DNA of 64,000 nucleotides from Bacteriovoracaceae bacterium (GTDB lineage Bacteria; Bdellovibrionota; Bacteriovoracia; Bacteriovoracales; Bacteriovoracaceae): assembly GCA_947450475.1 (NCBI GenBank), contig CANFVK010000001.1:434001-498000 (forward strand), read 5' to 3'. Position 1 is the first letter of the stretch; each line of letters begins with the position of its first letter. Below the pieces are notes generated by a model. It had not been told where the DNA came from and did no database searches. It saw only the letters and a program-made list of their open reading frames with translations. The position numbers were made by a program, and so were the translations under genes. Below are positions 1-9,852 of the stretch, one piece after another.

Positions 1-381
1 TTGGGTTTCAGCTTTGGATAGTGCTCGATTATCTCTTTGAGGGGTCCACCCCCAGCTCCAACGAAATTTAAATTTTACTGGAGAGTTATGACCTAAGCGA
101 ACTCCAGTGTAGATAATTTCGGCCCAGGTATCTCCTGCGACTTCTTGCACGCAAGATTTCAAGCGAAGATCAGTCTTATCTAAATCCATCATCGAGCCTC
201 CAAACCAATAGCGTATATCGTGTTCGACACAGCAATGTTTCCAGAGAGTTGGACGAGTTGGGGTTCCATCGACAAATGAAGTGCAACCATCTGTTTCAAA
301 AGGTTTCAACGAACTCACTGTAGCGGCCATGGCCGCTTGAAAAAAGACGAAAAAAATAAAAATGACCGTAATTTTTCTCAT
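1..381 (-). CDS. Secreted phospholipase A2-like protein (3' end outside window)
   Basis: The frame is open from an ATG at 379-381 to the left edge, so only about 127 N-terminal residues are visible. It starts with a signal peptide (hydrophobic run after MRKIT, likely cleavage after AAMA). The mature part holds the phospholipase A2 active-site signature, with the sequence WKHCCVEHDIRYWFGG near residues 45-60 supplying the paired cysteines and the His-Asp of the catalytic site. A second conserved block, DLDKTDLRLKSC, follows. In this fold the His activates water to hydrolyse the sn-2 ester of phospholipids; secretion would place it in the periplasm or outside. The family is inferred from motifs only. 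The gene is divergent from the 481 gene, with a roughly 100-bp shared promoter region. Confidence 0.7.
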   Translation of the reverse strand, partial: MRKITVIFIFFVFFQAAMAATVSSLKPFETDGCTSFVDGTPTRPTLWKHCCVEHDIRYWFGGSMMDLDKTDLRLKSCVQEVAGDTWAEIIYTGVRLGHNSPVKFKFRWSWGWTPQRDNRALSKAETQ

Positions 382-480
382 AGGCGATGTTACTCCTAGG
401 TATTTTTAATATAAACCTTTCCCTGTAAAAATGACAGGATTAATGCTTTTTCGAGAAGTTAAATTGTATAGTCCCGCTCT

Positions 481-756
481 ATGGAAAATAAACTTAATCG
501 AAATGATCAAAACTTAGAGGATTTAGTATTAGAGACTCTTTCTTATTTTGAAGCCATGACATATTCAAAAATTATTTTTGATTTTGATTCTGAAAAGCTT
601 AAAAGCTTTCCCTCGTTTCATAAAGAAGAACTCCAAGAGATTTTAAAAAGACTTATAAAGAAAAATAGAGTCAAAAAAGTAATGATAAAAAAAGAATTGG
701 GTTGGATAAAAATTCAACCTAAAAGATTTTGGTGGAAACGGATATTATCAATATGA
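481..756 (+). CDS. Hypothetical 91-aa basic protein
   Basis: I do not recognise a family. The protein is small and Lys-rich, predicted soluble, with helical segments (FHKEELQEILKRLIKKNRVKK) that look like a winged-helix-type scaffold; a DNA- or RNA-binding role would be a guess. It has an ATG start, and its TGA overlaps the ATG of the following ygiQ gene in an ATGA arrangement, so the two genes are almost certainly co-transcribed and translationally coupled. That coupling is the main support for it being a real gene. Confidence 0.6.
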   Translation: MENKLNRNDQNLEDLVLETLSYFEAMTYSKIIFDFDSEKLKSFPSFHKEELQEILKRLIKKNRVKKVMIKKELGWIKIQPKRFWWKRILSI

Positions 757-2600
757 ATCAAGAATTAAAAAAAATAGATGAACTTCCTATAACGGCATGG
801 TTGCCCACGACTGTCAAAGAAGCTAAAAAACGTGGATGGGATCAACTCGACGTCATTTTAATTACCGGTGATGCTTATGTTGATCATCCGGCGTTTGGAA
901 CTGCAGTTATGGGAAGGCTTTTAGAAGCTATGGGATTAAGGGTAGCCATAATAGCTCAACCCAATTGGCAAGATGATCTGCGCGATTTCAAAAAATTTGG
1001 AACTCCTAAATATTTTTTTGGGGTCACATCAGGAAATATGGATTCCATGGTTAATAAATACACCGCAGGGAAACGACTTCGTTCAGAAGACGCTTATACA
1101 CCTGGAGGGGCAACTAATCATAGACCAGATTATGCAACAAGTGTTTATTCTAAAATTTTAAAGCAACTTTATCCCGATACACCAGTCTTGCTTGGAGGCA
1201 TTGAAGCTAGTTTACGCCGAGTTACCCATTATGATTTTTGGAGTGACAAATTGATGCCTAACATTCTTACCACATCTGGTGCTGATATGTTGGTTTATGG
1301 AATGGGGGAACAGCCTTTAAAAGAAATAGTTAAGCTGCTTATGCAGGGGATTGCTTTCAATGAATTAAAAACGATTGCCCAAACTGCATTTCTAATAGAT
1401 CAGTCGGAAAAAATTCCAACTAAAAATATTTTCTGGGAAGATTTAGAATTAACCAGTCACGAAGATTGTCTATCCGATAAGAAAGCCTACGCTAAAAACT
1501 TCATGCACGTAGAGGTTGAATCTAATAAACAATTTGCCAATCGACTTACTCAAAAAGTTGCTGGAAAACTTCTCGTTATCAATCCTCCTTTTCAAACCAT
1601 GTCTGAATCTGAAATTGATGCATCATTCGATTTACCTTATACGAGACTTCCCCATCCTAAATACAAAGATCGAGGAGCGATTTCAGCCTATGAGATGATT
1701 AAGTTTTCTCTTAATACTCACCGAGGTTGCTTTGGTGGATGTTCATTTTGCACGATCTCTGCTCATCAAGGAAAAATGATTGCCAGTCGATCAAAGCAAT
1801 CAATCATGAACGAACTCGAAGAAATTGCTAAAATGAAAGATTTTAAAGGATATATTAGCGATATGGGTGGACCTTCGGCCAACATGTACCAAATGAAAGG
1901 AATCGATCAATCTCTTTGTGATAAATGTGCAGCACCCTCTTGCGTTTTTCCTGTTATTTGTAAAAATTTGGATGCCAATCCAGAGAAAATGACTGAGCTC
2001 TATCGCGACGTAGCAGCTCATCCCAAGGTAAAAAAAGCGTTTGTTAGTTCAGGACTTCGCTACGATTTAATGTTTAATGATCGTTCTCTTAATCCTAAAA
2101 AAGACGAAGAGTATGTAGAGCAGCTAATCTCGCATCATGTTTCCGGTCGCTTAAAAGTGGCACCTGAGCATACAGAAGATCATGTTTTAAAACTTATGAG
2201 AAAGCCGGCTTTTCATTTCTTTGAGACTTTTAAAAATAAATTTGAAGAAATTTCTAAGAAAAAAGGTATTCGACAGGAGATTATTCCTTATTTTATTTCA
2301 AGTCATCCAGGCTGTACCCCAGAAGACATGGCCAATCTCGCTGCAAAAACAAAAAAATTAGGCTATCGCCTTGAGCAGATTCAGGATTTTACTCCAACCC
2401 CTATGACGGTTGCCACTGAAATTTATTATTCAGGCCACCATCCATATACTTTAAAAGAAGTTAAGACGGCCATTACTCTAGATGATAAAACCAAGCAGAG
2501 AACTTTTTTCTTTTGGTACAAGCCTGAAAATAAAAATTTTATTAAAAATTACCTGGCAAAACAAAAGCTTTTTGATTTGACCAAGGAATTATTTGGTTAA
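753..2600 (+). CDS. ygiQ: YgiQ family radical SAM protein
   Basis: UPF0313/YgiQ-family radical SAM enzyme of about 615 aa, the usual length. The N-terminal region (about residues 1-300) matches the YgiQ N-domain with its FGVTSGNMDSMVNKYT motif. The radical SAM cluster ligands are C326, C330 and C333 in RGCFGGCSFC. A cysteine-rich C-terminal segment (LCDKCAAPSCVFPVICKN) could bind a second cluster. The reaction catalysed by YgiQ proteins is not established. I chose the ATG at 753 because it overlaps the TGA of the upstream small gene; an in-frame TTG at 729 is possible but inferior. Confidence 0.93.
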   Translation: MNQELKKIDELPITAWLPTTVKEAKKRGWDQLDVILITGDAYVDHPAFGTAVMGRLLEAMGLRVAIIAQPNWQDDLRDFKKFGTPKYFFGVTSGNMDSMVNKYTAGKRLRSEDAYTPGGATNHRPDYATSVYSKILKQLYPDTPVLLGGIEASLRRVTHYDFWSDKLMPNILTTSGADMLVYGMGEQPLKEIVKLLMQGIAFNELKTIAQTAFLIDQSEKIPTKNIFWEDLELTSHEDCLSDKKAYAKNFMHVEVESNKQFANRLTQKVAGKLLVINPPFQTMSESEIDASFDLPYTRLPHPKYKDRGAISAYEMIKFSLNTHRGCFGGCSFCTISAHQGKMIASRSKQSIMNELEEIAKMKDFKGYISDMGGPSANMYQMKGIDQSLCDKCAAPSCVFPVICKNLDANPEKMTELYRDVAAHPKVKKAFVSSGLRYDLMFNDRSLNPKKDEEYVEQLISHHVSGRLKVAPEHTEDHVLKLMRKPAFHFFETFKNKFEEISKKKGIRQEIIPYFISSHPGCTPEDMANLAAKTKKLGYRLEQIQDFTPTPMTVATEIYYSGHHPYTLKEVKTAITLDDKTKQRTFFFWYKPENKNFIKNYLAKQKLFDLTKELFG

Positions 2601-2695
2601 AATTCAATAAATTGATGTAGAAACTAGATAAATTTGCTCACCTTGCACTCATTCTTTAATGGGCATACAATTTAAGTATGAAAGTGGAGGTATTT

Positions 2696-2872
2696 ATGAA
2701 AGCTTCTCTCTTCAAAATCTTCTCGATATTATGCATTTTACTCCTTACTGCTTGTTCATCAGCTGATCCTATTGGTGGAAATAAAAAAGAAATGAGTCCT
2801 GGTGAAAGTGGATTGTCTTCAGAGCCTGGGCCAAAGACTTTTAATCAATTTCATAATGACTGGACCTATTAA
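2696..2872 (+). CDS. Small lipoprotein (58 aa)
   Basis: Short secreted lipoprotein with the lipobox LLTAC after a hydrophobic helix. The mature part is about 38 residues, rich in Gly/Ser/Pro, and ends HNDWTY. The ATG at 2696 is preceded by GTGGAGG at ideal distance, which decides it over the upstream ATG at 2678. No family is recognised. It stands alone between ygiQ and a convergent MFS gene. Confidence 0.65.
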   Translation: MKASLFKIFSILCILLLTACSSADPIGGNKKEMSPGESGLSSEPGPKTFNQFHNDWTY

Positions 2873-2878
2873 ATTAGA

Positions 2879-4102
2879 TTATTTGTTGAGATGTGCGTGA
2901 ATGTGTTCATTGATTGACACAGCTTTTTTTGCAAAAAATATTCCACCAAGAACGCAAAGGGTTCCGTTTATTAAAAAAGTTTTTGAAAGGCCGATATGCT
3001 CTGCTAAATAGCCCATTAGCAAACTACCAAAGGGACCAGCACCAAAAAGTGCAAGAGTGAGAAAACTTATCACTCTTGCCCGTTTATCATCTTCTACAAG
3101 AGATTGAATAACAGCATTGGTAGAACTCAACTGTAACATCATACCAAGTCCTGTAATAAAAACGCAGATGAGAACAGCGGGTAAATTGGCAGACAGAGAC
3201 AGCGCTATTAAAAAAATTCCCATTAAGAGTCCGCCAGTACAGATGATTTTTGCCAACTCTGGTGGTCCACGTCGATAAGCTAAGTAAAGTGCTCCCACCA
3301 AAGAACCAAATCCAGTGCTAGCAGAAATCCAGCCTAGGGTGTGAACTCCGCCTCCAGGCAATTGAGCTGCAATAGCAGGAAGTATATTGATAAAAGGCGA
3401 ACCAAAAAAACTAATAAATCCGACAAAGATTATGACTAGTTTGATTGAGGGATTTTTAAAAGTTGCATGGTAACCTTCACTGATATAATTAAATATTTTT
3501 TGAAAATCTAATACTGCGGTCTTCACTTTTTCGACCTTTATAGAAAATAGAGCGATCAGTACGGCTAAGTAACTGAAGCCATTTAAAAGAAAACACATTC
3601 CTTCACCCAAAGACGCAACAGCAATCGCTGCAATTGCTGGACCGATAAGTCTGGTGAGGTTAACCACTGAAGAGTTTAGTGCAATTGCATTGGGAAGGTC
3701 GGTACGATTTTTAACCATTTGAATCACAAAAGATTGTCGGCCAGTGATATCAAAACAATTGATCAAACCCAATGAAAAATTTAAAGCGATCAATTCATAA
3801 ATATTAATTTTTCCACTGAAAGTGAGTGCTGCCAAAATAAAAGCTTGAATAGCAGATAGAGATTGAGTCCATATGAGAAGTTTGTGCCGATCGATATGAT
3901 CCACAATTGCACCTGCAAATAGTCCAAAAAAGAACATGGGGATTTGGGAAGAGAATCCTGAAATTCCCAACCAAAAGGCCGAATGAGTCAAGCGAAATAC
4001 CATCCAACTCATTGCCAATTGTTGCATCCAGGTTCCAGTCAGTGAAATGAGTTGGCCACTAAGATATATTCTATAATTTCGGTGCTTGAGTGCTGGGAAC
4101 AT
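2879..4102 (-). CDS. MFS exporter, EntS-like (MFS_3)
   Basis: Major facilitator of 407 aa with about twelve membrane segments, resembling the enterobactin-exporter-like MFS_3 family. It opens with RNYRIYLSGQLISLTGTWMQ, and the loop 2/3 signature region GAIVDHIDRHKLL is present. Substrate is unknown; members export siderophores, drugs or other small molecules. Its ATG directly abuts the TAA of the upstream Dph6-like gene (TAAATG), so they form a two-gene operon. It converges on the small lipoprotein gene with only a few bases between the stops. Confidence 0.88.
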   Translation of the reverse strand: MFPALKHRNYRIYLSGQLISLTGTWMQQLAMSWMVFRLTHSAFWLGISGFSSQIPMFFFGLFAGAIVDHIDRHKLLIWTQSLSAIQAFILAALTFSGKINIYELIALNFSLGLINCFDITGRQSFVIQMVKNRTDLPNAIALNSSVVNLTRLIGPAIAAIAVASLGEGMCFLLNGFSYLAVLIALFSIKVEKVKTAVLDFQKIFNYISEGYHATFKNPSIKLVIIFVGFISFFGSPFINILPAIAAQLPGGGVHTLGWISASTGFGSLVGALYLAYRRGPPELAKIICTGGLLMGIFLIALSLSANLPAVLICVFITGLGMMLQLSSTNAVIQSLVEDDKRARVISFLTLALFGAGPFGSLLMGYLAEHIGLSKTFLINGTLCVLGGIFFAKKAVSINEHIHAHLNK

Positions 4103-4768
4103 TTAAGGTTCTTTAACCAGTGAAACTAAATAATCACCCTCATGAATCGCTATTGATTTGGAGTAAGAAACTCTCGTCTTAAAATTTGGACCGAAAACGA
4201 CAAAAGTATGAAATTCTCCTTGAGCACCAGCTGGATCGATACCACTTGGAAGACGTTTAAGGTAATCTAGGTTGTACTCGCAAGATAGAAAAGAGTTATC
4301 AAGTTTTCTAGTATCAATAGAAGTTACGAGAGCTTTATGACCTGAATCAAAAAAATTTGTCATAACTTCTAGAGAAGATTTATCCATAAGCGGAAAGAGA
4401 GCAGTAAGACCTAACGATTGGATTAGATTGCGATAAAAATCACTATTTTGATCTGCTTGGAGATGACCAAAGGCGATTTGGCCTATTCCCGTTTTGACAT
4501 AGATTTGTAATATTTTAGCTATTCGGGCAGTCTGTGTGTCAAGTTGATCATTTTCGGAGATATATATTCTCTGCAAAGGGAGTTTTAAGAGCTTGGCTTG
4601 CTCTGTAATGAGTGCATCGGGAATGCCGTGAAGTGGAACCGTATTTTTTTGGGAATCAAAAAGCGTAACTAGGCCGATGACTTCAATCTGATCATTTTGC
4701 TTCAGTTGGTGTAGAGCAAGTGCGCTTTTTTTACCGCCGCTCCAGAATAAAAGAGTTTTTTGTTTCAT
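4103..4768 (-). CDS. Dph6-like ATP pyrophosphatase (adenine nucleotide alpha hydrolase)
   Basis: 221-aa PP-loop protein of the diphthine-ammonia ligase/MJ0570 family. The N-terminal LLFWSGGKKSALAL is the SGGKDS-type pyrophosphate loop; later GIGQIAFGHLQADQ and GIDPAGAQGEFHT match the conserved blocks of the family. Eukaryotic and archaeal members amidate diphthine; bacteria lack diphthamide, so the substrate here is unknown. It lies upstream of, and directly abuts, the MFS gene. Confidence 0.85.
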   Translation of the reverse strand: MKQKTLLFWSGGKKSALALHQLKQNDQIEVIGLVTLFDSQKNTVPLHGIPDALITEQAKLLKLPLQRIYISENDQLDTQTARIAKILQIYVKTGIGQIAFGHLQADQNSDFYRNLIQSLGLTALFPLMDKSSLEVMTNFFDSGHKALVTSIDTRKLDNSFLSCEYNLDYLKRLPSGIDPAGAQGEFHTFVVFGPNFKTRVSYSKSIAIHEGDYLVSLVKEP

Positions 4769-4829
4769 ATCTTTATTTCTATCACATAATTCGCTTTATG
4801 TGTTTAAGTTGCTTTGATATTATAAGCAT

Positions 4830-5993
4830 ATGAAAACATTTTTAATTGTATTTAGTCTTTTGGCATCAGTGCTATGTTTTATTATTGGTCGTTACTATAC
4901 GAGTTCATTTGCCTTATCTCCCAATACGACTCGAGTCTTTTGGGTTATGCATATTATGGCAACACTGACAATCCTCATAGCTCCTATTGTTTACCGTTTG
5001 TATCCTACTAAAGATCCTGGATATTTTTATAACTCCATTCAATGGATGGGGTATTTTTTTATGGGTCTATATTCTGTCATGATCATTATTATATTAATTA
5101 ATGATTCAAGTCTGAGTCTTTTTTCAAGATTTAGTGAAGTCAGTCATGAGCGCAGAATCTTTTTAAAATCACTTTTGGCATTTGCTAGTTTGAGTGTGAG
5201 TGGTGTCGTGGCAGGAGTTGGTTTTTTTGATGCTCGAAAAAAACCAGACATTAAATCGGTTTCTATTGAGTTTGATCATTTACCCGAATCGTTTCATGGA
5301 TTTAGAATTTTGCAGATGAGTGATGTTCATGTCGGCCAAACAATAAGGGGAGACTTTGTTGAACTCATTGTTGAAGAGTCTAACAAGCTTAAACCAGATC
5401 TGGTAGTCTTGACCGGTGATTTAGTTGATGGAACAACTGAACAATTAAAAAATGAATTGTTAGCATTTGATAAACTAATTGCACCTTCTGGAGTGTTGAT
5501 GATTCCTGGAAACCATGAATACTATTGGGGGCTAGAAGAATGGCTTGCTTTCTGGGAGGATAAAGGGTTTAAGACTTTAATAAATGAACATATTCTCATA
5601 GAAAAAAATAGTGAAAGAATTTTAGTAGCGGGAGTTCATGATTATTCTGCCCAAAGGCTTTCCAATCAAACTATTTCAAGTCCCAAAGATTCACTCAAAA
5701 ATGCGCCTATGGATTTGGTGAAAATTTTATTGGCCCATCAACCTCGCAGTGTCTACTCGGCCTCAAAAGCCGGATTTGATCTTCAGCTTTCAGGTCATAC
5801 TCACTCCGGACAATATTTCCCATATAATTTTTTAATTTATTTATTTCAGCCTTTTGTAAAAGGTCTTCATCGATTTGAAAAAACCTGGATCTATGTCAAT
5901 CAGGGAACTGGTTATTGGGGTCCTCCAACTCGCTTTGGTGTTCCTCCAGAAATAACAGTGATTGAACTCAAGAAGAAGTCAGCATCCGCTTAA
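4830..5993 (+). CDS. Membrane-anchored metallophosphoesterase (YaeI/YkuE-like)
   Basis: 387 aa. About four N-terminal membrane helices (residues 1-150) are followed by a calcineurin-like phosphoesterase domain. The metal-binding motifs are all visible: MSDVHVGQ (D-x-H), LTGDLVDG (GD), PGNHEYYWG (GNHE), LAHQP and SGHTHSGQ (GHxH). Relatives act on phosphorylated lipids or phosphodiesters at the membrane. The 3' end overlaps the convergent hrpB gene by 26 bp. Confidence 0.9.
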   Translation: MKTFLIVFSLLASVLCFIIGRYYTSSFALSPNTTRVFWVMHIMATLTILIAPIVYRLYPTKDPGYFYNSIQWMGYFFMGLYSVMIIIILINDSSLSLFSRFSEVSHERRIFLKSLLAFASLSVSGVVAGVGFFDARKKPDIKSVSIEFDHLPESFHGFRILQMSDVHVGQTIRGDFVELIVEESNKLKPDLVVLTGDLVDGTTEQLKNELLAFDKLIAPSGVLMIPGNHEYYWGLEEWLAFWEDKGFKTLINEHILIEKNSERILVAGVHDYSAQRLSNQTISSPKDSLKNAPMDLVKILLAHQPRSVYSASKAGFDLQLSGHTHSGQYFPYNFLIYLFQPFVKGLHRFEKTWIYVNQGTGYWGPPTRFGVPPEITVIELKKKSASA

Positions 5994-8346
5994 GCAGTAC
6001 AGGCCGAGCACTTTCTGGCCGATTCGGCCAGTGGTGGCGTGGGTACTCGCGCATAAGTTCTTTGAGCATTTGGGGATAAGTATTTTCCCAGAAACTTTTC
6101 AAATCTTGAGTTACCTGAAGTGCTCTTTTATGCGGACCTAATAACCTCAAAGTCATCAATATTTTTCCTCGTGCCAGCACTGGAGTTTGCGAGAGTCCAT
6201 AAAAATCCTGAATATAAGATTCTATCCAGGGAGTTTGAGAAAGTTCATAGTTTATAGGGATTTTTCTTCGATCACTTAATCCGATGTAAAGGGGAAAGTC
6301 TTTTTCAAGTTCAAACTGACCTTCAGGATCAAAATTCTGATATAAATAATAAAAAAAATCTTCTTTAAGCTGTTCTTTATTAGAATCATTGAAACTTATA
6401 TCATCGCTAGTATAGGTGGCCAAAAAATCACTTAAGCAATTTTCAATCGATTGGTTTAGATGACATTTATTCAAAGTGATAAGTCTTTTGTATTTTTGAT
6501 CACTTTCTAAAAATTTTAAGTACAAAATTCTTAAGTCAAATAATGCTTTTCTTATCTCTGGATTTGGTGAATTTGCCATTTTCACATTTTCAGAAAGGAT
6601 TATAGTTCCTATCTGTATTTTCTCTTTTTTAATAAAATGGCATTTCTTTTCATCAAAAATAATTTCATTAGTTTCTGTTAAAGGCAGGGGAATAAGATCG
6701 TATAGCCAATCTTCTTGAATGGGAAGAATCGCTTGCACCTGATTGGCATTATCTACATCTAAAACAATCCATAGAAGTTGATTTGGGTTAAAAGTATTGG
6801 CAAGGTCTTTAGATATTTTTAGAGTTTCTCCATTTTTGGTGATGACCTCGAAGTGCTTGTGTCCTCGGCTTCGGGCAATTCTATCTGGAAAGCCCATCAA
6901 AAGTAACTGTTCGACGGATGTCGTAGTATTTGGGTTAAACATAGGATTGGTAGGAAAATATTTTTTAAGAAATCGAGCTTTTTGCTTTTCACCGATGAGA
7001 TCACAAATAAATTCTAGTAATTGGCGAAAGGTATCTTGGCTTGTATTTTCTGCTGCTACTAATGATCTAGCAAATCGTGGATGAAGATCATATGAAATCA
7101 TTTTTCTTCCAATAGATGTAAGTTCAAAATTTATGGTCATGGCATTTAATGAAAATAGTAAGTCGGTACTGTTTTTAATCGATGCTATCTTGGGTTGATC
7201 GAGCCATGGTAGGTCTTCTAGTTTTAAATTAAAAAGTGAAAGTGACTTTAATAATAATTCTGATAAATCACTTCGTTCAATTTCGGCCACTAAGAAACTT
7301 GGGCGTTGTAGAAAGTCTAGTTCTGCATAAAGTCTGAAACAGTGACCATCTTTTTGTCTATTGGCACGTCCAGACCTTTGTATCGCCGAAGCTTGAGAGA
7401 TTTTTATCGTCTTTAGTTCTGGCAATCCGGAGAAAAAGTTGTACGAACTTTCTCTAGCTAACCCAGAATCAATAACTATTGAAATTCCTGAAATTGTGAC
7501 AGAACTTTCTGCGATGTTTGTAGATAGTATGATTTTTCTGGAATTGGTAGGCATTAAAACATGATCTTGCTGATTGGTATCGAGGTCTCCATGAAGAATA
7601 AAAATATCAATGCCATTATCATGACAAAAATATTCAATAAGCTTCTGGGTGTCTTTAATTTCTTTCATCCCTGGAAGAAAAACCAGAATATCGCCGAGGA
7701 GATTTTGTTCAATTATAGACTCTAGACAAGAGCGTATCTTTTTTTCCAGTGCAGCACCTATGACGCTTGTAATATTGGGTAAAAAATGCTGAGTAAGTTT
7801 ATAGCGATGAGCTTGCTGTTCAATACTAAAAGTACTACCAGCTTGAGCTAGAAATACTTCTAGTTTTTTGGTTTCAATTGTTGCCGACATGACGATTAAT
7901 TTTAAATCGGGACGCAAGTCATTTTTTATTTTGATTAAAAAGCTCAGCGCTGCATCTGTACTTAGGTGACGTTCGTGGAATTCATCCAATATCACTACTT
8001 CGACATCGGACAAATCTTTTTTTTCATTAAGTATTTTTAGAAATGTTCCTTCCGTTAAAAAAAATATGCGAGTGTTGACGCTTGTCATTCTTTCCATTCT
8101 AAAAATATAGCCTACAGTCTGTCCGACAGCTTCTCCTAAAGATTTCGCAACCTGAATAGCAGCTAGTTTTGCGGCTAATCGCCTGGGCTCAAGAATGTAG
8201 ATTTTTTTGGAAGTTTGCTTTAAAAGATAAAGTGGAATTCGCGTAGTCTTACCAGAGCCAGGACTTGCTTTGAGTATTAGGTTGCTGTAATTAGCAATTG
8301 CCGTTGTTATATCGTTTTTAATCAAATCAATTGGAAGCTCAATCAT
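5968..8346 (-). CDS. hrpB: ATP-dependent RNA helicase HrpB
   Basis: 792-aa DEAH-box helicase of HrpB type. Walker A is ASPGSGKTTR at residues 28-36; the DEAH-type motif II is DEFHERH at 121-127; motif III is MSAT; the helicase C domain has STNIAESSVTI and QRSGRANRQ. The HrpB C-terminal domain, ending YPRHHWPNRP, completes the protein, and length is normal for the family. Physiological RNA substrates of HrpB are poorly known. The last 26 bp overlap the oppositely oriented phosphoesterase gene. Confidence 0.95.
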   Translation of the reverse strand: MIELPIDLIKNDITTAIANYSNLILKASPGSGKTTRIPLYLLKQTSKKIYILEPRRLAAKLAAIQVAKSLGEAVGQTVGYIFRMERMTSVNTRIFFLTEGTFLKILNEKKDLSDVEVVILDEFHERHLSTDAALSFLIKIKNDLRPDLKLIVMSATIETKKLEVFLAQAGSTFSIEQQAHRYKLTQHFLPNITSVIGAALEKKIRSCLESIIEQNLLGDILVFLPGMKEIKDTQKLIEYFCHDNGIDIFILHGDLDTNQQDHVLMPTNSRKIILSTNIAESSVTISGISIVIDSGLARESSYNFFSGLPELKTIKISQASAIQRSGRANRQKDGHCFRLYAELDFLQRPSFLVAEIERSDLSELLLKSLSLFNLKLEDLPWLDQPKIASIKNSTDLLFSLNAMTINFELTSIGRKMISYDLHPRFARSLVAAENTSQDTFRQLLEFICDLIGEKQKARFLKKYFPTNPMFNPNTTTSVEQLLLMGFPDRIARSRGHKHFEVITKNGETLKISKDLANTFNPNQLLWIVLDVDNANQVQAILPIQEDWLYDLIPLPLTETNEIIFDEKKCHFIKKEKIQIGTIILSENVKMANSPNPEIRKALFDLRILYLKFLESDQKYKRLITLNKCHLNQSIENCLSDFLATYTSDDISFNDSNKEQLKEDFFYYLYQNFDPEGQFELEKDFPLYIGLSDRRKIPINYELSQTPWIESYIQDFYGLSQTPVLARGKILMTLRLLGPHKRALQVTQDLKSFWENTYPQMLKELMREYPRHHWPNRPESARPVLLKRMLTSS

Positions 8347-8358
8347 AACGTGATGTTA

Positions 8359-9852
8359 CTATAGACTTAGCCAATGTGCGAGTCGGTTGAATTCCAGTTC
8401 AAAATAATCAAGACTAGGAGCCGTTCTTGGAATAGCAATATTAATCCCAGTATATCGCTCTGCTTTTATTCCAAGTTGTTGCGTATAAGCTGTATAAATA
8501 AGTGGAGAAGTACTATTGTCGCCATTGCTTTCTACATAATCGTGTGTGCGGGCAAAACTTAGTGCATTGCTTAGTCGCTTGCCTTCAGCACTAATGAAAT
8601 AATAATTAAAGGTATTGATTCCAGGGGCAAAGGGGGAAATTACGAGTTCACTGGAGTATAATTTTTTAAAAGGCCATTGGGTATTAATCGGCCCATTAAT
8701 GAAACCATCATTGCTAAGAAGCAATTTTAAGTTTTCATTTTTTCCAAAATCAACTTCTTTTCCATAACTCCAGTCATTGAAGCCAAACACTAAAATAGAT
8801 TGACTCTCGGGTGAATGGAGATGAATTCGGGGATTAGTTTTTAAGCTTTTGATGGAATCAATATTTAGCATTCTTATAATGGAAGTAAGGTCACGATCTG
8901 CAGTTTCATCATTGATGAGTTTACGAAGCTCGATCATCAGACTTCCTAAATCAACGAGAGAGTGATCATCCATTGAAGCATTACGTGAAAGAGTTTTTAG
9001 GATTTTATCTTTTTGTATTTCACTAAGGCTTTCAAAGAGGGGAGAAGCTACTTTTAAGAGATTGACTAAAGGCATGAGTTTACTATTATCGATGACAGAA
9101 ATTGTGGCAGAGCTGATATTCACATAACTTCTTTGCGTTCCCGATTTGATATAAGAATAAGATTCAATAAAGTTTCGCGCTAGAAATATTGATGCTTCTT
9201 TACCACTACTGAATTTAGGAAGCAGGTTTATCGAATCAAAAGGCAATCCAGAGCTAAATTCGGATTCTTCAGAAGCGATTGTAAATTTAGAATTATTTCT
9301 TAATTCAAATAAAAACTCAATGTTTGCCATAAAGCATGCATCTAACCACAACAGATCTAAGCTTGGAGTTTGAGCTGCTAAAAGTGATTTTAATTCCTGA
9401 GTTTTTAAGCTGCTTAATCCCAGAGGCCCAGAGCCATGAGAATATATAAAGAGTGCCCTCTTGGATTTTGATTTTGAAAAAAAATTGGCAAGAAAATTTT
9501 GCAAGTTTCTGCCTCGTTCACTTTTAAGTAAACCTGGGATTTTATATTTTTTTAAGTCCTTGCGGTACATTAGATCGCTCAATGTCGCCTGGGTATTGCT
9601 TGGATCAGTTGGAACGTAGGTTGTACTCAGACCATTCATCTCGCGGTAGATACCCAGTTTTAAATTTGAACCTGGTGAAGCTTGAGTAAGTTCTATAATG
9701 TTTTTATCAATGTCTTGCTGAAAAAGTTGACTTTCACCCTCACCCAAGAAAACAGTGGCAACTTCCCATGAAGTTTCAGCCGCTACCAGAGTAGCCGTTT
9801 GAAAAAATAAAATGAAGAAAATAATATTATTTAATAATCGTTGGAGCGACAT
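8359..9852 (-). CDS. Clostripain-family (C11, clan CD) cysteine peptidase-like secreted protein
   Basis: About 497 aa with a signal peptide (MSLQRLLNNIIFF to LVAA). The middle carries the clan CD dyad: His in FIYSHGSGPLGLSS (about residue 139) and Cys in LLWLDACFMANIEF (about residue 173), the spacing and context of clostripain-family peptidases that cut after Arg/Lys. Start: the ATG at 9852 follows GGAGATGAGGAC, a good ribosome site; the upstream ATGs lie inside that site. The gene overlaps the end of the upstream 9827 gene by 26 bp, so the two secreted proteins are translated together. Target and activation are not visible. Confidence 0.85.
   Translation of the reverse strand: MSLQRLLNNIIFFILFFQTATLVAAETSWEVATVFLGEGESQLFQQDIDKNIIELTQASPGSNLKLGIYREMNGLSTTYVPTDPSNTQATLSDLMYRKDLKKYKIPGLLKSERGRNLQNFLANFFSKSKSKRALFIYSHGSGPLGLSSLKTQELKSLLAAQTPSLDLLWLDACFMANIEFLFELRNNSKFTIASEESEFSSGLPFDSINLLPKFSSGKEASIFLARNFIESYSYIKSGTQRSYVNISSATISVIDNSKLMPLVNLLKVASPLFESLSEIQKDKILKTLSRNASMDDHSLVDLGSLMIELRKLINDETADRDLTSIIRMLNIDSIKSLKTNPRIHLHSPESQSILVFGFNDWSYGKEVDFGKNENLKLLLSNDGFINGPINTQWPFKKLYSSELVISPFAPGINTFNYYFISAEGKRLSNALSFARTHDYVESNGDNSTSPLIYTAYTQQLGIKAERYTGINIAIPRTAPSLDYFELEFNRLAHWLSL

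Noticed and set aside
8121..8127. GTCCGAC inside hrpB
   Set aside because: Single copy within a conserved coding region, no neighbours; expected by chance in 64 kb.
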